A stretch of DNA of 64,000 bases, taken from NP936 sp002726085. GTDB lineage: Bacteria; Acidobacteriota; Vicinamibacteria; Vicinamibacterales; UBA8438. Position 1 is the first letter of the stretch. Each line of letters begins with the position of its first letter. The stretch spans positions 89,595-153,594 of the forward strand of contig DASCQF010000139.1 in the NCBI GenBank assembly GCA_036012905.1, written 5' to 3'. Both the position numbers and the translations under genes were made by a program. Below the pieces are notes generated by a model. That model was not told where the DNA came from. It searched no databases and saw only the letters and a program-made list of their open reading frames with translations. Shown here in pieces: positions 1 to 9,027 of this stretch.

Positions 1-2
1 TG

Positions 3-806
3 GCGGGATCGCGATACCTGTTCGTGGCGCCGTGGCACGGTGTCTCTGTCGTCGGCACCAGTGAAGACCCGTTCGATGGCCAGGCGGACTCGTTGCGCGT
101 GCGCGAGACCGACGTGTCGGCGTTTCTGCGGGAGGTGAACCGGGCGTTTCCGGCGGTCGGGCTCAGGCTGGACGACGTCCGGCTGGTTCATCGCGGTCTG
201 CTCCCCACTGCCGACCACTCGGGTCGACTGCTGCTCAAGCAGAGCGTCGTTCGCGATCACCGCGCCGACGGCGCGCCAGGGCTAATGAGCGTCATCGGCG
301 TCCGCTACACCACCGCACGTGGAACCGCCGAGCGCGCTACCGACACCGCATTCTCGATCCTCGGGCGGACGCCACCTGCGTGTCGAACCACCGACATCCC
401 GCTGTTGGGCGGTGACATTCCGAACATGGCAGCCTTCGTCGCCGAAGCGACCGAAGAGACCGCAGATGCAGTCGACGCCCTTACAGGGAAACGCCTGGCG
501 TGTAGCTACGGCTCGCGGTATCACGACGTTGTGCAGACAATGAAAGACGACCCTTCCCTGGTGGCACCCCTCTCCGACAGCTGCCCAATCACGCGCGGGG
601 AAATCCTGCACGCCGTTCGCCACGAGATGGCGGTCCGACTCGCTGACGCCGTGCTACGACGTACCGAAGCCGGCTCAGCTGGGCATCCCGGCCGAGCCGC
701 CATGGTAGAGGCCGCGCGGGTCATGGGTGCAGAGATAGGTTGGACCGACGACCGACGCGAACGGGAAGTGGAGCACGCCGAACAGGACTACCGTTTGGAC
801 CCGTAA
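3..806 (+). CDS. glpD: Glycerol-3-phosphate dehydrogenase (FAD), C-terminal part, 5' end outside window
   Basis: The reading frame is already open at the left edge, so the N-terminal FAD-binding half lies outside. The visible part has a stretch like the GlpD segment around the substrate site (VAPWHGVSVVGTSEDPF, equivalent to the family's ..PW..TLIGTTD..), then a second family block (GLMSVIGVRYTTARGTAE, like GLITVTGGKWTTYR), and a C-terminal helical domain with HAVRHEMAVRLADAVLRR. GlpD-type enzymes oxidise sn-glycerol 3-phosphate to dihydroxyacetone phosphate at the inner membrane and feed electrons to quinone. Identity rests on these blocks; the sequence is divergent, so a related FAD oxidoreductase acting on another polyol phosphate is possible. 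Confidence 0.72.
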   Translation, partial: AGSRYLFVAPWHGVSVVGTSEDPFDGQADSLRVRETDVSAFLREVNRAFPAVGLRLDDVRLVHRGLLPTADHSGRLLLKQSVVRDHRADGAPGLMSVIGVRYTTARGTAERATDTAFSILGRTPPACRTTDIPLLGGDIPNMAAFVAEATEETADAVDALTGKRLACSYGSRYHDVVQTMKDDPSLVAPLSDSCPITRGEILHAVRHEMAVRLADAVLRRTEAGSAGHPGRAAMVEAARVMGAEIGWTDDRREREVEHAEQDYRLDP

Positions 807-980
807 CGCGAGCCCGACGGCCCCTGCCAAGGTTCAATGCACAATATCGGCAATTACTGGCACTGCCAAGTTGCCGACGAACGATGTCGGTAGGGCAACG
901 TTTCGAGGGTGCCGGTGTCCGTGCGTGGCCCGTCAACGCCTGGCATCGCGCTTGCGTATCATCCGCCTCAAGGAGGCACC

Positions 981-1469
981 ATGAACGTACCTGTAACAAC
1001 GACGAATCTACTCGAACAGTTCGCCCGAACCCTGATGACGTCGCTCGATGGCAGTCGGGACGGCCAGCTGTCGACCACCGAGTTCACGTCGTTCCTCTCC
1101 AAGTTCGCCGGCGAGGGATTCGGCACTGATGGCCATTCATCGCCATCCCTGAACGAGGGACCGGTCCCGGAATTGGCAGGCTTCAATCCGAGCAGGCTCG
1201 CTGAACCCAGCCACACGACTGTGAAGTATCTATTCGGGCGTGTTGCGCAGCGCTACAGCCTGGAGTCTGTTCACGACAAGACGAGCGCCGAGTCCCTGCA
1301 GCAGCAGATGCAGCGAGATCTGAAAGCCGCGGGCCTCAATGTCCTCAACGTCAGTCAGGACAAGATTCAAATCCAACACAACGACGGACAAACCAGCTGG
1401 TTCGACATCATCCGCGACGCGACCGCCGGTAGCCCCGCATTTCAGTGGCTTGACACAGGGATTGCATAG
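981..1469 (+). CDS. Small protein with one EF-hand-like motif
   Basis: 162-residue protein. I chose ATG 981 because a near-perfect Shine-Dalgarno AAGGAGG lies at 970-976; a longer open frame from 909 lacks this. Residues about 24-36 read DGSRDGQLSTTEF, which has the spacing of a calcium-binding EF-hand loop (D1, D5-equivalent, G6, E12). No signal peptide or membrane segment is visible. The C-terminal half (RDLKAAGLNVLNVSQDKIQIQ) resembles nothing I can name. One EF-hand alone is weak evidence for calcium binding; the loop could be structural. It stands alone between glpD and a convergent PQQ dehydrogenase. Confidence 0.6.
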   Translation: MNVPVTTTNLLEQFARTLMTSLDGSRDGQLSTTEFTSFLSKFAGEGFGTDGHSSPSLNEGPVPELAGFNPSRLAEPSHTTVKYLFGRVAQRYSLESVHDKTSAESLQQQMQRDLKAAGLNVLNVSQDKIQIQHNDGQTSWFDIIRDATAGSPAFQWLDTGIA

Positions 1470-1666
1470 GCGCAGTCCGCCCACCGGGTCTCTTGCAGTG
1501 GTCAACTGCCTGTCACGCCGACCCGAGCGGCCGCCTCGGAGCATCGCATAGCGCTCGTAGCGCTCCACCACCACGCGGAGCTGGAGGACGGACGGCGCAG
1601 GACGGATAACAGCGAATTCTTCCTGCGTATCTAGCTATGACGTCGGCAGCTGGCCTCGTGCTCCGA

Positions 1667-3673
1667 TCAGGGACGCGAGGCTAACGCATATGCCCGCAAC
1701 TCTCGGGGGTGGTCTCCGCCCCCGGTCGCGAATACGAAGTACTGCTTGCCTTCGAACGCGTAGGTCATCGGTGCGCCGTCGGGCTCGGTTCCGATCATCC
1801 TTTCCCACACCATCTCCCCGGTGGCCTTGTCGAAGGCTCGCATGACACCCGTCGGGGCAGACCGGTCGACCGGAGGATTCCTCTGCGTCGTAAACAGGAG
1901 CGTCTTGGTGACCAGCGGAGCGCTGGCGTTCGCGGCGGTCGCCGACATCAGTCCTAGGGGTCCAACATCGCGGTCATTGCCAAGTAGCTCGTTAATCGCC
2001 TCCCGCGGTCCGTCACCATGCGGGACCTGCCACACGATCTCTCCGCTGTTCAAGTCGATCGCGGTGAGACGGGAGTAGGGCGGTTTGACCAGCGGAAGCT
2101 CAGCCGACAGACCACCCCCGGGCAAGGGAACACGAGGCCACGGCGGCTCCCGAGCCCAGTCCTCGAACGTATACCGGAGGTCCGATTCGTCTGGATTGCC
2201 AGGCGTCAGCGCGGTGACGAACGGAAACGTGCTCGATTGGACGTACAAGATGCCGCTCTCAGGATCGAAAGCGCCGCCGGGCCAATTAGCCCCGCCCATG
2301 ATTCCTGGCACCTGGATGACGCCTTCCTTGCCGTTCTCACCGGCCACAATCGGCGGGGTGAACAACGGACCGAGCACGAAGTCCCGGACAATTTCGAGTG
2401 CGCTGGTGCGCAACGCTGGCGTGAAGTCGATCAGGTCGTCCTCGGCAAGACCCTGCCGGTCGAAGGGAGGCGGCCGTGTCGGAAACGGCTGGGTGGGCGA
2501 CATACGCTCGCCGGGCACCGTGCTCTGTGGCACTGGCCGCTCTTCAATCGGCCAGACCGGCTTGCCCGTTACGCGATCGAACACGTAGGTGAACGCCTGC
2601 TTGCTCAGCTGCGCGACAGCCTTGATCGGTCGGCCGTCGACCGTGATGTCGACGAGGTTCGGTGGGGCCGGGAAGTCATAGTCCCAGACCCCATGGTGGA
2701 CACCCTGGAAATGCCACACTCGGTTGCCCGTTTCGGCCTCCAGCGCCACCAAGCTCTCCGCAAACAGGTTGTCGCCGAGGCGGTGACCACCGTACCAGTC
2801 GTTCGTCGGTGTGCCAATCGGCAGATAGACGTAGCCGAGCTCCTCATCGCAACTCATCATCGACCAGACGTTCGTGCTGCCCGTGTAACGCCACGCCCCT
2901 TCTTCCCACGTCTCAACACCGAACTCTCCTTCTTGCGGGATGGTGTGAAAAATCCACTTCATCTCTCCGGTGCGCACGTCGTACCCGCGCACGTGACCGG
3001 GCGACATCGTTTGCGTATAGCCTTGGTCATTGACTATCGCGCCCACGACGACCGTATCGCGACACACCGTGGGCGGTGACTTGATGTTGTACTGCTCGCG
3101 ATCGATCTCGACACCAAGGCCGCGGGACAGATCGACGATGCCCTGGTCCCCGAACTCCGGGTACAGCTGGCCGGAGTCGAGCGTGAGGGTCAGGAGCTGA
3201 AGCGTGCCAGTGGCGAAGACGAGACGCCCGTCGTTGTCGAGGTCGCCGGGCCAGTACGCCACACCACGACTCTCCAGCTTGTTACGATCGGCGGGGATCG
3301 GAAAATCGTACGCTCTTGGGTCATACGACCAGAGCAGCCTCCCGGTACCCGGATCGAGCGCAACCACGAGGTTGAGCCCGGTGCTGAGATACAACCTGCC
3401 GTTCACCATCAACGGCGTGGCCCTAAACCGCTGCGTCCGGTACCCGGTCGGCTGCTCGACGTCGCCCACCTGCCACGTCCACGCCAACGCAAGGTCGCGG
3501 ATGTTGTCCGGCGTGATCTGATCGGCCGCCGAGTACTTCGTGCTGTGCGAATCACCGGTAACCGCGTGCCACTCACTATTCGCGCGCTCTGGACGCTGAA
3601 CACAGGCGGATGCCGTTAGGAACATGGCTCCCGCGAGGCTCGCCGCGAGCCGCCGGGATCGACAACTTGTCAT
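1667..3673 (-). CDS. PQQ-dependent (quinoprotein) dehydrogenase, secreted/lipoprotein
   Basis: 668 residues from ATG 3673; the upstream in-frame extension lacks a signal sequence. Residues 1-24 form an export signal ending ASAC, a plausible but imperfect lipobox (Cys24). The mature part opens with the family block WHAVTGDSHSTKYSAADQIT, followed by repeated tryptophan-docking blades (LALAWTWQVGD, GRLYLSTGLNLVVALDPGTG, GEMKWIFHTIPQEGEFG, AIDLNSGEIVWQVPHGDG, GVMRAFDKATGEMVWERM), the eight-bladed propeller of quinoprotein glucose/alcohol dehydrogenases. No adjacent Cys-Cys pair of the methanol-dehydrogenase type is present and no haem CxxCH is seen, so it resembles membrane-free glucose-type enzymes passing electrons to an external acceptor in the periplasm. 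The substrate cannot be told. It lies 106 bp downstream of a GT-C gene on the same strand. Confidence 0.85.
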   Translation of the reverse strand: MTSCRSRRLAASLAGAMFLTASACVQRPERANSEWHAVTGDSHSTKYSAADQITPDNIRDLALAWTWQVGDVEQPTGYRTQRFRATPLMVNGRLYLSTGLNLVVALDPGTGRLLWSYDPRAYDFPIPADRNKLESRGVAYWPGDLDNDGRLVFATGTLQLLTLTLDSGQLYPEFGDQGIVDLSRGLGVEIDREQYNIKSPPTVCRDTVVVGAIVNDQGYTQTMSPGHVRGYDVRTGEMKWIFHTIPQEGEFGVETWEEGAWRYTGSTNVWSMMSCDEELGYVYLPIGTPTNDWYGGHRLGDNLFAESLVALEAETGNRVWHFQGVHHGVWDYDFPAPPNLVDITVDGRPIKAVAQLSKQAFTYVFDRVTGKPVWPIEERPVPQSTVPGERMSPTQPFPTRPPPFDRQGLAEDDLIDFTPALRTSALEIVRDFVLGPLFTPPIVAGENGKEGVIQVPGIMGGANWPGGAFDPESGILYVQSSTFPFVTALTPGNPDESDLRYTFEDWAREPPWPRVPLPGGGLSAELPLVKPPYSRLTAIDLNSGEIVWQVPHGDGPREAINELLGNDRDVGPLGLMSATAANASAPLVTKTLLFTTQRNPPVDRSAPTGVMRAFDKATGEMVWERMIGTEPDGAPMTYAFEGKQYFVFATGGGDHPRELRAYALASRP

Positions 3674-3779
3674 ACGTGTGCCCGTCGGGGTGGTCCGATC
3701 GTTGTGACGCTGCGTGTGTCGTGCAGCCACCGAGTATTCACCCTTATACACTGGTGCCTCGCCGCACGGCAAGACCGCA

Positions 3780-5381
3780 CTACGGTTGGGCGGAAGCGGG
3801 CATTCGCCGGTAGATGTTGATCTCGGGGTCGATCTTCTCCAGGTTCGAGAGTACGCCCCGAAACGACAAGAAATTCCACTTGGGTCTCGATTGGTGGCTG
3901 AGCGCAGTCACATACGGAAGACTGCCAGTCTTCAGGAGCGCGAAAAATTCCCAGGAAGCATGCCCCTCCTCCCAGCGCCGTTCGTCATAGCTACTCGACG
4001 TGATCACGTACTCCGGTTCGACCTCCTGTAAATGCGCCACGCTCGGACCCATAGTCCCGGTCGATGAATACTCATGCATGCGTGGAAGGTACATAGGAAA
4101 GCCGACCGTCAACACCAGGTCGTCTTCCGAAATGTGTTCCTGCATCCACCGCTCGACTGCATAGCGTGAATCGGCGGCCATCATGGCATTGACAGAAAAG
4201 GCGTAGGCAAACGTGAAGACGAACACCGCCACAACCCCGCCGATTCGCGCGACACGCCACCGACTCCCGCGCTCCGTGAAATGGGTCAGGAGCGGCGCCC
4301 CGAACAGCGAAAGCGTCACCGCCTCGGTCATGGACCAACGATCGTAGTGATACAGGAGCACGCTGAGAAGAAAGACCCAAAACGACGCCAGCGGGACGAG
4401 TAGCGCAAGAAGCCGTGTATTTCTGGGTTTCTGAATGAGTGCCCAGACGACACCGACAGTGCAAATCATCAGGAGCGGCCAGCCCATCGAGAATTGAAGA
4501 TGACGCAGCCCTTGGGCAAAGTTCCCCAATTGCCCCATGAGCGAGTGCAGGAAGCGTTGTTCAGGCCCGAATACGTTTGCGGGACTCGTGACGAAGTCGA
4601 CGTGCTGGACGAAACCACTCCAATTGAAGCTGACGTTATAGATGAGCGCCAGTGCTACGGCGCCGAAACCGAGAGCGCCGAGTGTTCTAAGGTTTATCAG
4701 AGCAGCCCAAATGCTGGCTCTGGAATCGGCCCGTCTATGCCAGACGAAAGCAGACCACCCAATCACCACGGGCGTGAGCACATAGTAGGAAGCGGCCTGG
4801 TCCTTGGTCCCGATGGCCAGCGCGGCTGCGGCTGAAAACCCCAGATAATCTCCCAGCCTATGGTCCTTGAGCACTCGAATGAAGAAGAACATCGAGAGCT
4901 GGGTCCAGAAGAGCACCGGCACATCGACGTTGGCCGTCTTCGAGTAGTACACAAGCGGACAAATCGTGCTTGTGATCAACGCGGCGAACACCGCACTCCG
5001 CCGGTCAAACAGTTCACGTCCGCACGCGTAGGCCAGCAGGACCGTCCCCGTACCCATGAGAACGCTCACAAATCGAAGCAGGACGTACAGGACCGCGTAG
5101 CTGATTTCGCTTCTGATGTCGATGAGGCCCATCCGATCGAGCAGCACAGCCGGATACTCCACGAGAGTGAGCAGATAATAGTGAGCGGGCGGGTACACCT
5201 GCCACCAACCGTTCGAAAAACGGCGCTCGATTCCGTCGAGTACATCCAGCGGATTGATCTCGTCTGGCGCCCACGCGCCAGGCTCATTGGGCAGGCCCCA
5301 CCAGATGCCATAGATATTGAGGAAAAGGCTGAGCCCGATAACGGCCACCAGCGCGTGTCGATACGTAAAGGAAAATCGCAT
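3780..5381 (-). CDS. Polytopic membrane glycosyltransferase (GT-C, PMT/ArnT-like)
   Basis: 533 residues from ATG 5381 (a GTG at 5402 is the alternative; neither has a clear ribosome site). A membrane segment at about 9-28 is followed by the first periplasmic loop with APDEINP (Asp40-Glu41), the acidic pair that GT-C enzymes use in catalysis or metal binding. Many further hydrophobic helices follow (about 10) and then a soluble C-terminal segment. GT-C proteins of this type transfer sugars from polyprenyl-phosphate donors on the outer face of the inner membrane. Position beside other sugar genes supports a role in surface glycan or protein glycosylation; donor and acceptor are unknown. Confidence 0.68.
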   Translation of the reverse strand: MRFSFTYRHALVAVIGLSLFLNIYGIWWGLPNEPGAWAPDEINPLDVLDGIERRFSNGWWQVYPPAHYYLLTLVEYPAVLLDRMGLIDIRSEISYAVLYVLLRFVSVLMGTGTVLLAYACGRELFDRRSAVFAALITSTICPLVYYSKTANVDVPVLFWTQLSMFFFIRVLKDHRLGDYLGFSAAAALAIGTKDQAASYYVLTPVVIGWSAFVWHRRADSRASIWAALINLRTLGALGFGAVALALIYNVSFNWSGFVQHVDFVTSPANVFGPEQRFLHSLMGQLGNFAQGLRHLQFSMGWPLLMICTVGVVWALIQKPRNTRLLALLVPLASFWVFLLSVLLYHYDRWSMTEAVTLSLFGAPLLTHFTERGSRWRVARIGGVVAVFVFTFAYAFSVNAMMAADSRYAVERWMQEHISEDDLVLTVGFPMYLPRMHEYSSTGTMGPSVAHLQEVEPEYVITSSSYDERRWEEGHASWEFFALLKTGSLPYVTALSHQSRPKWNFLSFRGVLSNLEKIDPEINIYRRMPASAQP

Positions 5382-5402
5382 ATCTGTCGCAGGGCCGGTC
5401 AC

Positions 5403-5853
5403 GAAGCCAGCACTAGCGGCTCGTGGCGAACGTCAAGCGCTCTTCGACCGGTGCCGAACCTGCGCCACAGACAGAGAGACCCGGCACATACCGTGTCGTC
5501 CGCACATTCTGGGCGGTTCAGACGTGTCGTGTATTTCGGAGTCAACTCGGTGGAACGCGGATATCTGACGACATCCGGGCACACGGGACGCCCGTAGGCG
5601 CACCCCAACATGCAACAGTGTAGCAGTTATCGTGGAGATTTTCCCATGCGCGTCGCGAGAACACCGCTGTCCGCAAGATGTGATGCGCGCGGAACAGCCC
5701 TCGGACCAACCATCCGTCGCAACTCGGCTGCTGAAAAACACGGTTCGCCCTTCCGGCACCAAAGACTACCCTGATAGTTTGCTCTAGCTGAGCAGGGTAG
5801 CCTATAATCGCGTCCTCTCGCACTGTGATCTGACAAGCCTTCGCGGATCCGCC
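5403..5853. other. Intergenic region between divergent membrane-protein genes
   Basis: About 450 bases without a convincing gene. Several short open frames on both strands show no family similarity, no ribosome site and overlap one another. The only element I can support is a promoter-like sequence near the right end, directed at the rightward gene (annotated separately). The leftward GT-C gene presumably has its promoter here too, but I do not see a good one. Confidence 0.5.
5779..5808 (+). promoter_or_regulatory. Candidate sigma-70 promoter for the 5905 gene
   Basis: A perfect -10 hexamer TATAAT at 5803-5808 lies 18 bases after a weak -35 TTGCTC at 5779-5784. Transcription would begin near 5815, giving a leader of about 90 bases to the ATG at 5905. 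Matches to -35 are only three of six, so this is a candidate. Confidence 0.4.
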
Positions 5854-5904
5854 GTGCGTATCCAGCATGCCTGCCCGAATACCCACTCCCAGTTCCGTTC
5901 AGTG

Positions 5905-7515
5905 ATGGTCGCCAGACGGATCGGGACCCTCACGCTGTTCCTACTCCTGGCTATCGTCCACACATGGCCACTGGCGTCCGCGCCGACGACGCTGTCCCGC
6001 AACGACAACGCCGACACTGTACTCAACGAGTGGATTCTCTCCTGGGTGACCCACCAGGCAACACGCGACCCTGGTCGTCTCTTCGACGCCAATATTTTTC
6101 ACCCGGAGCGTCGGACCCTGGCATTTTCAGAGCACATGTTCGTCCAGTCACTGCTAGCGGCCCCGGTGTTCTGGCTCGGGGGCTCACCCGTACTCGCGTA
6201 CAACCTGGTCTTGATTCTCGGATTTGCGCTGACGGGATGGACGATGTGCCTGTTGATCGAGACGTGGACTGGCGACCGGTGCGCCGGCATACTGGCCGGC
6301 TGCCTGGCAGCGTTCAACGCGCACACCTTGACGCGTCTCCCACACCTGCAAGCGCTCCACTTCGAGTTCTTACCGCTCGCGTTTCTCGCCCTTGACGGGC
6401 TGCTGCGACACCGGCGCCTCGTTGATGCCCTGAAACTATCGCTCTGGTATTCGCTACAAGCCCTGTGCTCGGTCTATCTGATGGTCTTCAGCACGGTGGC
6501 CCTGGCGGCGGCCGCGCTCGCGCGGCCCACTGACTGGCTGGTGCGGCACTTTCGACAGACCGTGCCCCCCCTTGCCGTATCGGCCTTGGTGGCCGCAATT
6601 GCGACCGCACCTTTTTTGATCCCATACTATCTCGTCAGTGCCGAGCACGGCTTCGAGCGTCACCTGGACGAGGTCGCGGAGTTGTCGGCGTCGCCCCGCA
6701 GTTACATATCTACGGCTGCGAACTTGTATCTCTGGCTGTGTGGACCTGGTGTGTACGGTGACGATGCCAATCTCTTTCTGGGCGCGGTGGGGTTATCCCT
6801 GGTGGGCGTGGCGCTTGGCACAGGTGTTGCCTTTCGGGAGCCGCGGGCGCGAATGTTGCTGGCAGCTGCGGTAGCCGGTATCGCATTGTCATTCGGCCCA
6901 CGCTTTCCACTCTACGCGTGGCTCCACGAAGGCCTCCCTCTTATGCAAGCGGTCCGCGTCGCGGAGCGGTTCGGACAGATGGCCCTGATGGCAGGAGCCG
7001 GACTCGCCGGATTTGGTCTGGCGACGCTGCGCGCGCGCTGTCGCGCACGGACCAAGATATCGGGACCGCTGCTCGCGGCGGCCACAGTCGCGCTCCTCAG
7101 CATCGCAAATCTCGAAGCCTTGCGGGCGCCATTTACCTACACGCCCTTCACGGGGATCCCACGGGTGTACGATGTGCTTGCCAATCAACCCAATGCTGTC
7201 GTGGCCGAAATCCCCTTCTACCCGGCTGGGCGCTCCCCTAACAACGCCCCCTACATGCTGGCATCAACCCGTCATTTCAAGCCACTGCTGAACGGCTATA
7301 GTGGTTTTCTGCCACGGAGCTATCGGGAGCATGCCGAGGCGCTCCAAAACTTCCCGGACTCTCAGGCGATCGGCGCCCTCAAGGCGGCCGGCGTGACGCA
7401 TGTCGTTGTTCACACCGAGCGCCTGCCTGGAATCGAAACCCAAATCCTCCTGGCATCAGATCTCGTACCGTTCGTCTCCGAGCCAGGAATTCGAATCTAC
7501 ACCCTTGAGCGATAG
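5905..7515 (+). CDS. Polytopic membrane protein, GT-C-like glycosyltransferase family
   Basis: 536 residues if ATG 5905 is used; a GTG at 5854 in the same frame is possible but would add a polar N-terminus before the first membrane helix. The protein has a first helix at about 5-25, an extracytoplasmic loop with NDNADTVLNEW and FDANIFHPERR, then about ten hydrophobic helices and a C-terminal soluble domain of about 120 residues (VVAEIPFYPAGRSPNNAPYM onward). This architecture is common for uncharacterised bacterial membrane glycosyltransferases (RgtA/YfhO-like). No catalytic residue can be assigned with certainty. It starts a rightward run opposite to the 3780 GT-C gene. Confidence 0.55.
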   Translation: MVARRIGTLTLFLLLAIVHTWPLASAPTTLSRNDNADTVLNEWILSWVTHQATRDPGRLFDANIFHPERRTLAFSEHMFVQSLLAAPVFWLGGSPVLAYNLVLILGFALTGWTMCLLIETWTGDRCAGILAGCLAAFNAHTLTRLPHLQALHFEFLPLAFLALDGLLRHRRLVDALKLSLWYSLQALCSVYLMVFSTVALAAAALARPTDWLVRHFRQTVPPLAVSALVAAIATAPFLIPYYLVSAEHGFERHLDEVAELSASPRSYISTAANLYLWLCGPGVYGDDANLFLGAVGLSLVGVALGTGVAFREPRARMLLAAAVAGIALSFGPRFPLYAWLHEGLPLMQAVRVAERFGQMALMAGAGLAGFGLATLRARCRARTKISGPLLAAATVALLSIANLEALRAPFTYTPFTGIPRVYDVLANQPNAVVAEIPFYPAGRSPNNAPYMLASTRHFKPLLNGYSGFLPRSYREHAEALQNFPDSQAIGALKAAGVTHVVVHTERLPGIETQILLASDLVPFVSEPGIRIYTLER

Positions 7516-7635
7516 TCGAACGCGGCGACCGGCGCGGTGGCGGCGCAACACGAAGCCCAGTGTACGGGTGTGTCGCGCTGATGGCCCCACAAGGCAACCA
7601 TCACCACAATGGCGCGGTCCAAGGACACGCTACTC

Positions 7636-8652
7636 ATGACCAAGTTCTCGAAATACACGTATCACATCATCTTTGTGACTTTGCTGGTCCTTAGTGTCGT
7701 GCCTCGCGTCAGCATATATTTCACCAGTGAAGATTGGCGTCAGGATGTAAACGACTTGAATCCAGACATCTATTACCACTGGCTCGAATCAGAAAGAATC
7801 GCGAACGGGCAAAATCCTTATACGAGAGTGCTTCAAGCCGATGGCATTCACAATGACAAGTATCCCGGCTACCTTCCTTTGCTCTATTTCACGGGCGCTG
7901 GTCTTATCTTCTTGGGTATCGACGACTTCTTCAGCTACTTCAGCATCATCAAGATCGTCATAATCCTAGCTGACATGCTTGCCGCATTCCTGATCTACTA
8001 TCCGTCAACGAAGATTGGACGACAAGGACTGGGCTTGTTCGGGGCTGCGGTGTGGCTCCTCAATCGATGGACACTCTATTCAAACGAGCATGCGACCTTC
8101 GACACAGCCATAGTAGCCTTACTAGTGGCTTCATTGTTCTTCCTGTACAAGAGACCCAAAGTTTCCTTTCTCTTGTATGGCCTATCGCTCGCGTTCAAGC
8201 AATTCGGCATCTTCTTGTTTCCGCTATTCCTGTTCAGAGCGAAGTCAATCCGGAACATATGGAATACATCTTTCTATGTGTGGATCGTGCCAACGGTCAT
8301 TTCGATACCGTTCCTCGTGTTGAACGCAGAAGCCTTCATCAGATCTTTGACCTACGACGGCATCAGAATCGCGCCTGACCACGGCGTGCATGGTTTTCCG
8401 GTTCATCCCTTGTTTGAGCTCGTCGGTTCAACAGGTGTCGTCTCGAGACTTCCCACCGTTGGAGTGCTCGTCGCCCTGTACTATGTGATTTTCAAGTATC
8501 AGCTGAACAGATACCTGGCAAGTTTCTTGCTGTTCCTGACGTTTGTATGCTTTAACCCGGTTGTCTTCAACCAATACGTGCCCTATGTGATTCCCTTCAT
8601 CTTCCTATACGCCCTGGAGGAAGAGCGCGAATACTTTGTGAGCACTTCATGA
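7636..8652 (+). CDS. Polytopic membrane protein, probable GT-C mannosyl/glucosyltransferase; AT-rich outlier
   Basis: 338 residues from ATG 7636 (an ATG at 7609 adds nine residues). There are about nine hydrophobic helices. A loop after the first helix contains DVNDLNPDIYYHWLES and NGQNPYTR, the pattern of GT-C enzymes related to DUF2029/PIG-M-like mannosyltransferases, with HNDKYPGYLPL near the next helix. The codon use is visibly AT-richer (many aaa, att, ttc, tat codons) than the GC-rich genes either side, and aromatic residues (Phe, Tyr) are abundant. This suggests recent acquisition. Function inferred from architecture only. Confidence 0.55.
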   Translation: MTKFSKYTYHIIFVTLLVLSVVPRVSIYFTSEDWRQDVNDLNPDIYYHWLESERIANGQNPYTRVLQADGIHNDKYPGYLPLLYFTGAGLIFLGIDDFFSYFSIIKIVIILADMLAAFLIYYPSTKIGRQGLGLFGAAVWLLNRWTLYSNEHATFDTAIVALLVASLFFLYKRPKVSFLLYGLSLAFKQFGIFLFPLFLFRAKSIRNIWNTSFYVWIVPTVISIPFLVLNAEAFIRSLTYDGIRIAPDHGVHGFPVHPLFELVGSTGVVSRLPTVGVLVALYYVIFKYQLNRYLASFLLFLTFVCFNPVVFNQYVPYVIPFIFLYALEEEREYFVSTS

Positions 8653-9027
8653 CGCCCGACCATGAGAGCGTGGCACGTCGTCCTCATTCGTGGATCGCCG
8701 CCAGGCGCCGTTTGCGCGTCCCACAAACGGCGGTGCTCCTCTTGTGTGCCAGATCAGCCGGGCAATCCTGATTAGCTCGATCTCCCGGCTACCCCGTCGA
8801 CACGCATTGGTGGCTGACGGCGGTGGCGCGGGCGCTCATTGCCTCTTCCGCGACGTCTCTTTCGTCACCCGCTTCAACAACCCGCTGTGAAAGCTGCCTC
8901 TGTGGTTGACCGGCGCTACATCCCGGGTCAGGCGTTGCTTCCCGGTCAAATGCCGCCGGATATTCTCCCCCGTCGCGCCTCGTCAGGGCCGTACCCAGTG
9001 GACGTTCATTGACGGGCCTGGCGTGAG
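8653..9027. other. Intergenic region, possibly holding gene debris
   Basis: About 375 bases with no intact gene. A hairpin lies near its left end (annotated). Around 8790-8840 one frame reads PGYPVDTHWWLTAVARA, which resembles a loop of a membrane glycosyltransferase, but the frame has no start and no extended similarity; it may be a remnant of a decayed gene or chance. Confidence 0.35.
8706..8732 (+). terminator. Hairpin downstream of the 7636 gene
   Basis: A perfect 9-bp stem (CGCCGTTTG / CAAACGGCG) with a 9-base loop sits 53 bases after the stop codon at 8652. There is no strong T-run after it, so it is a terminator-like or mRNA-end hairpin rather than a classical intrinsic terminator. 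Confidence 0.45.

Noticed and set aside
2018..3079. 353-residue plus-strand frame opposite the PQQ dehydrogenase
   Set aside because: Antisense shadow of a clear quinoprotein; composition and lack of motifs argue against coding.
8690..8890. 66-residue frame after the AT-rich glycosyltransferase
   Set aside because: No start site or similarity; only a short neighbouring frame resembles a membrane-enzyme loop.
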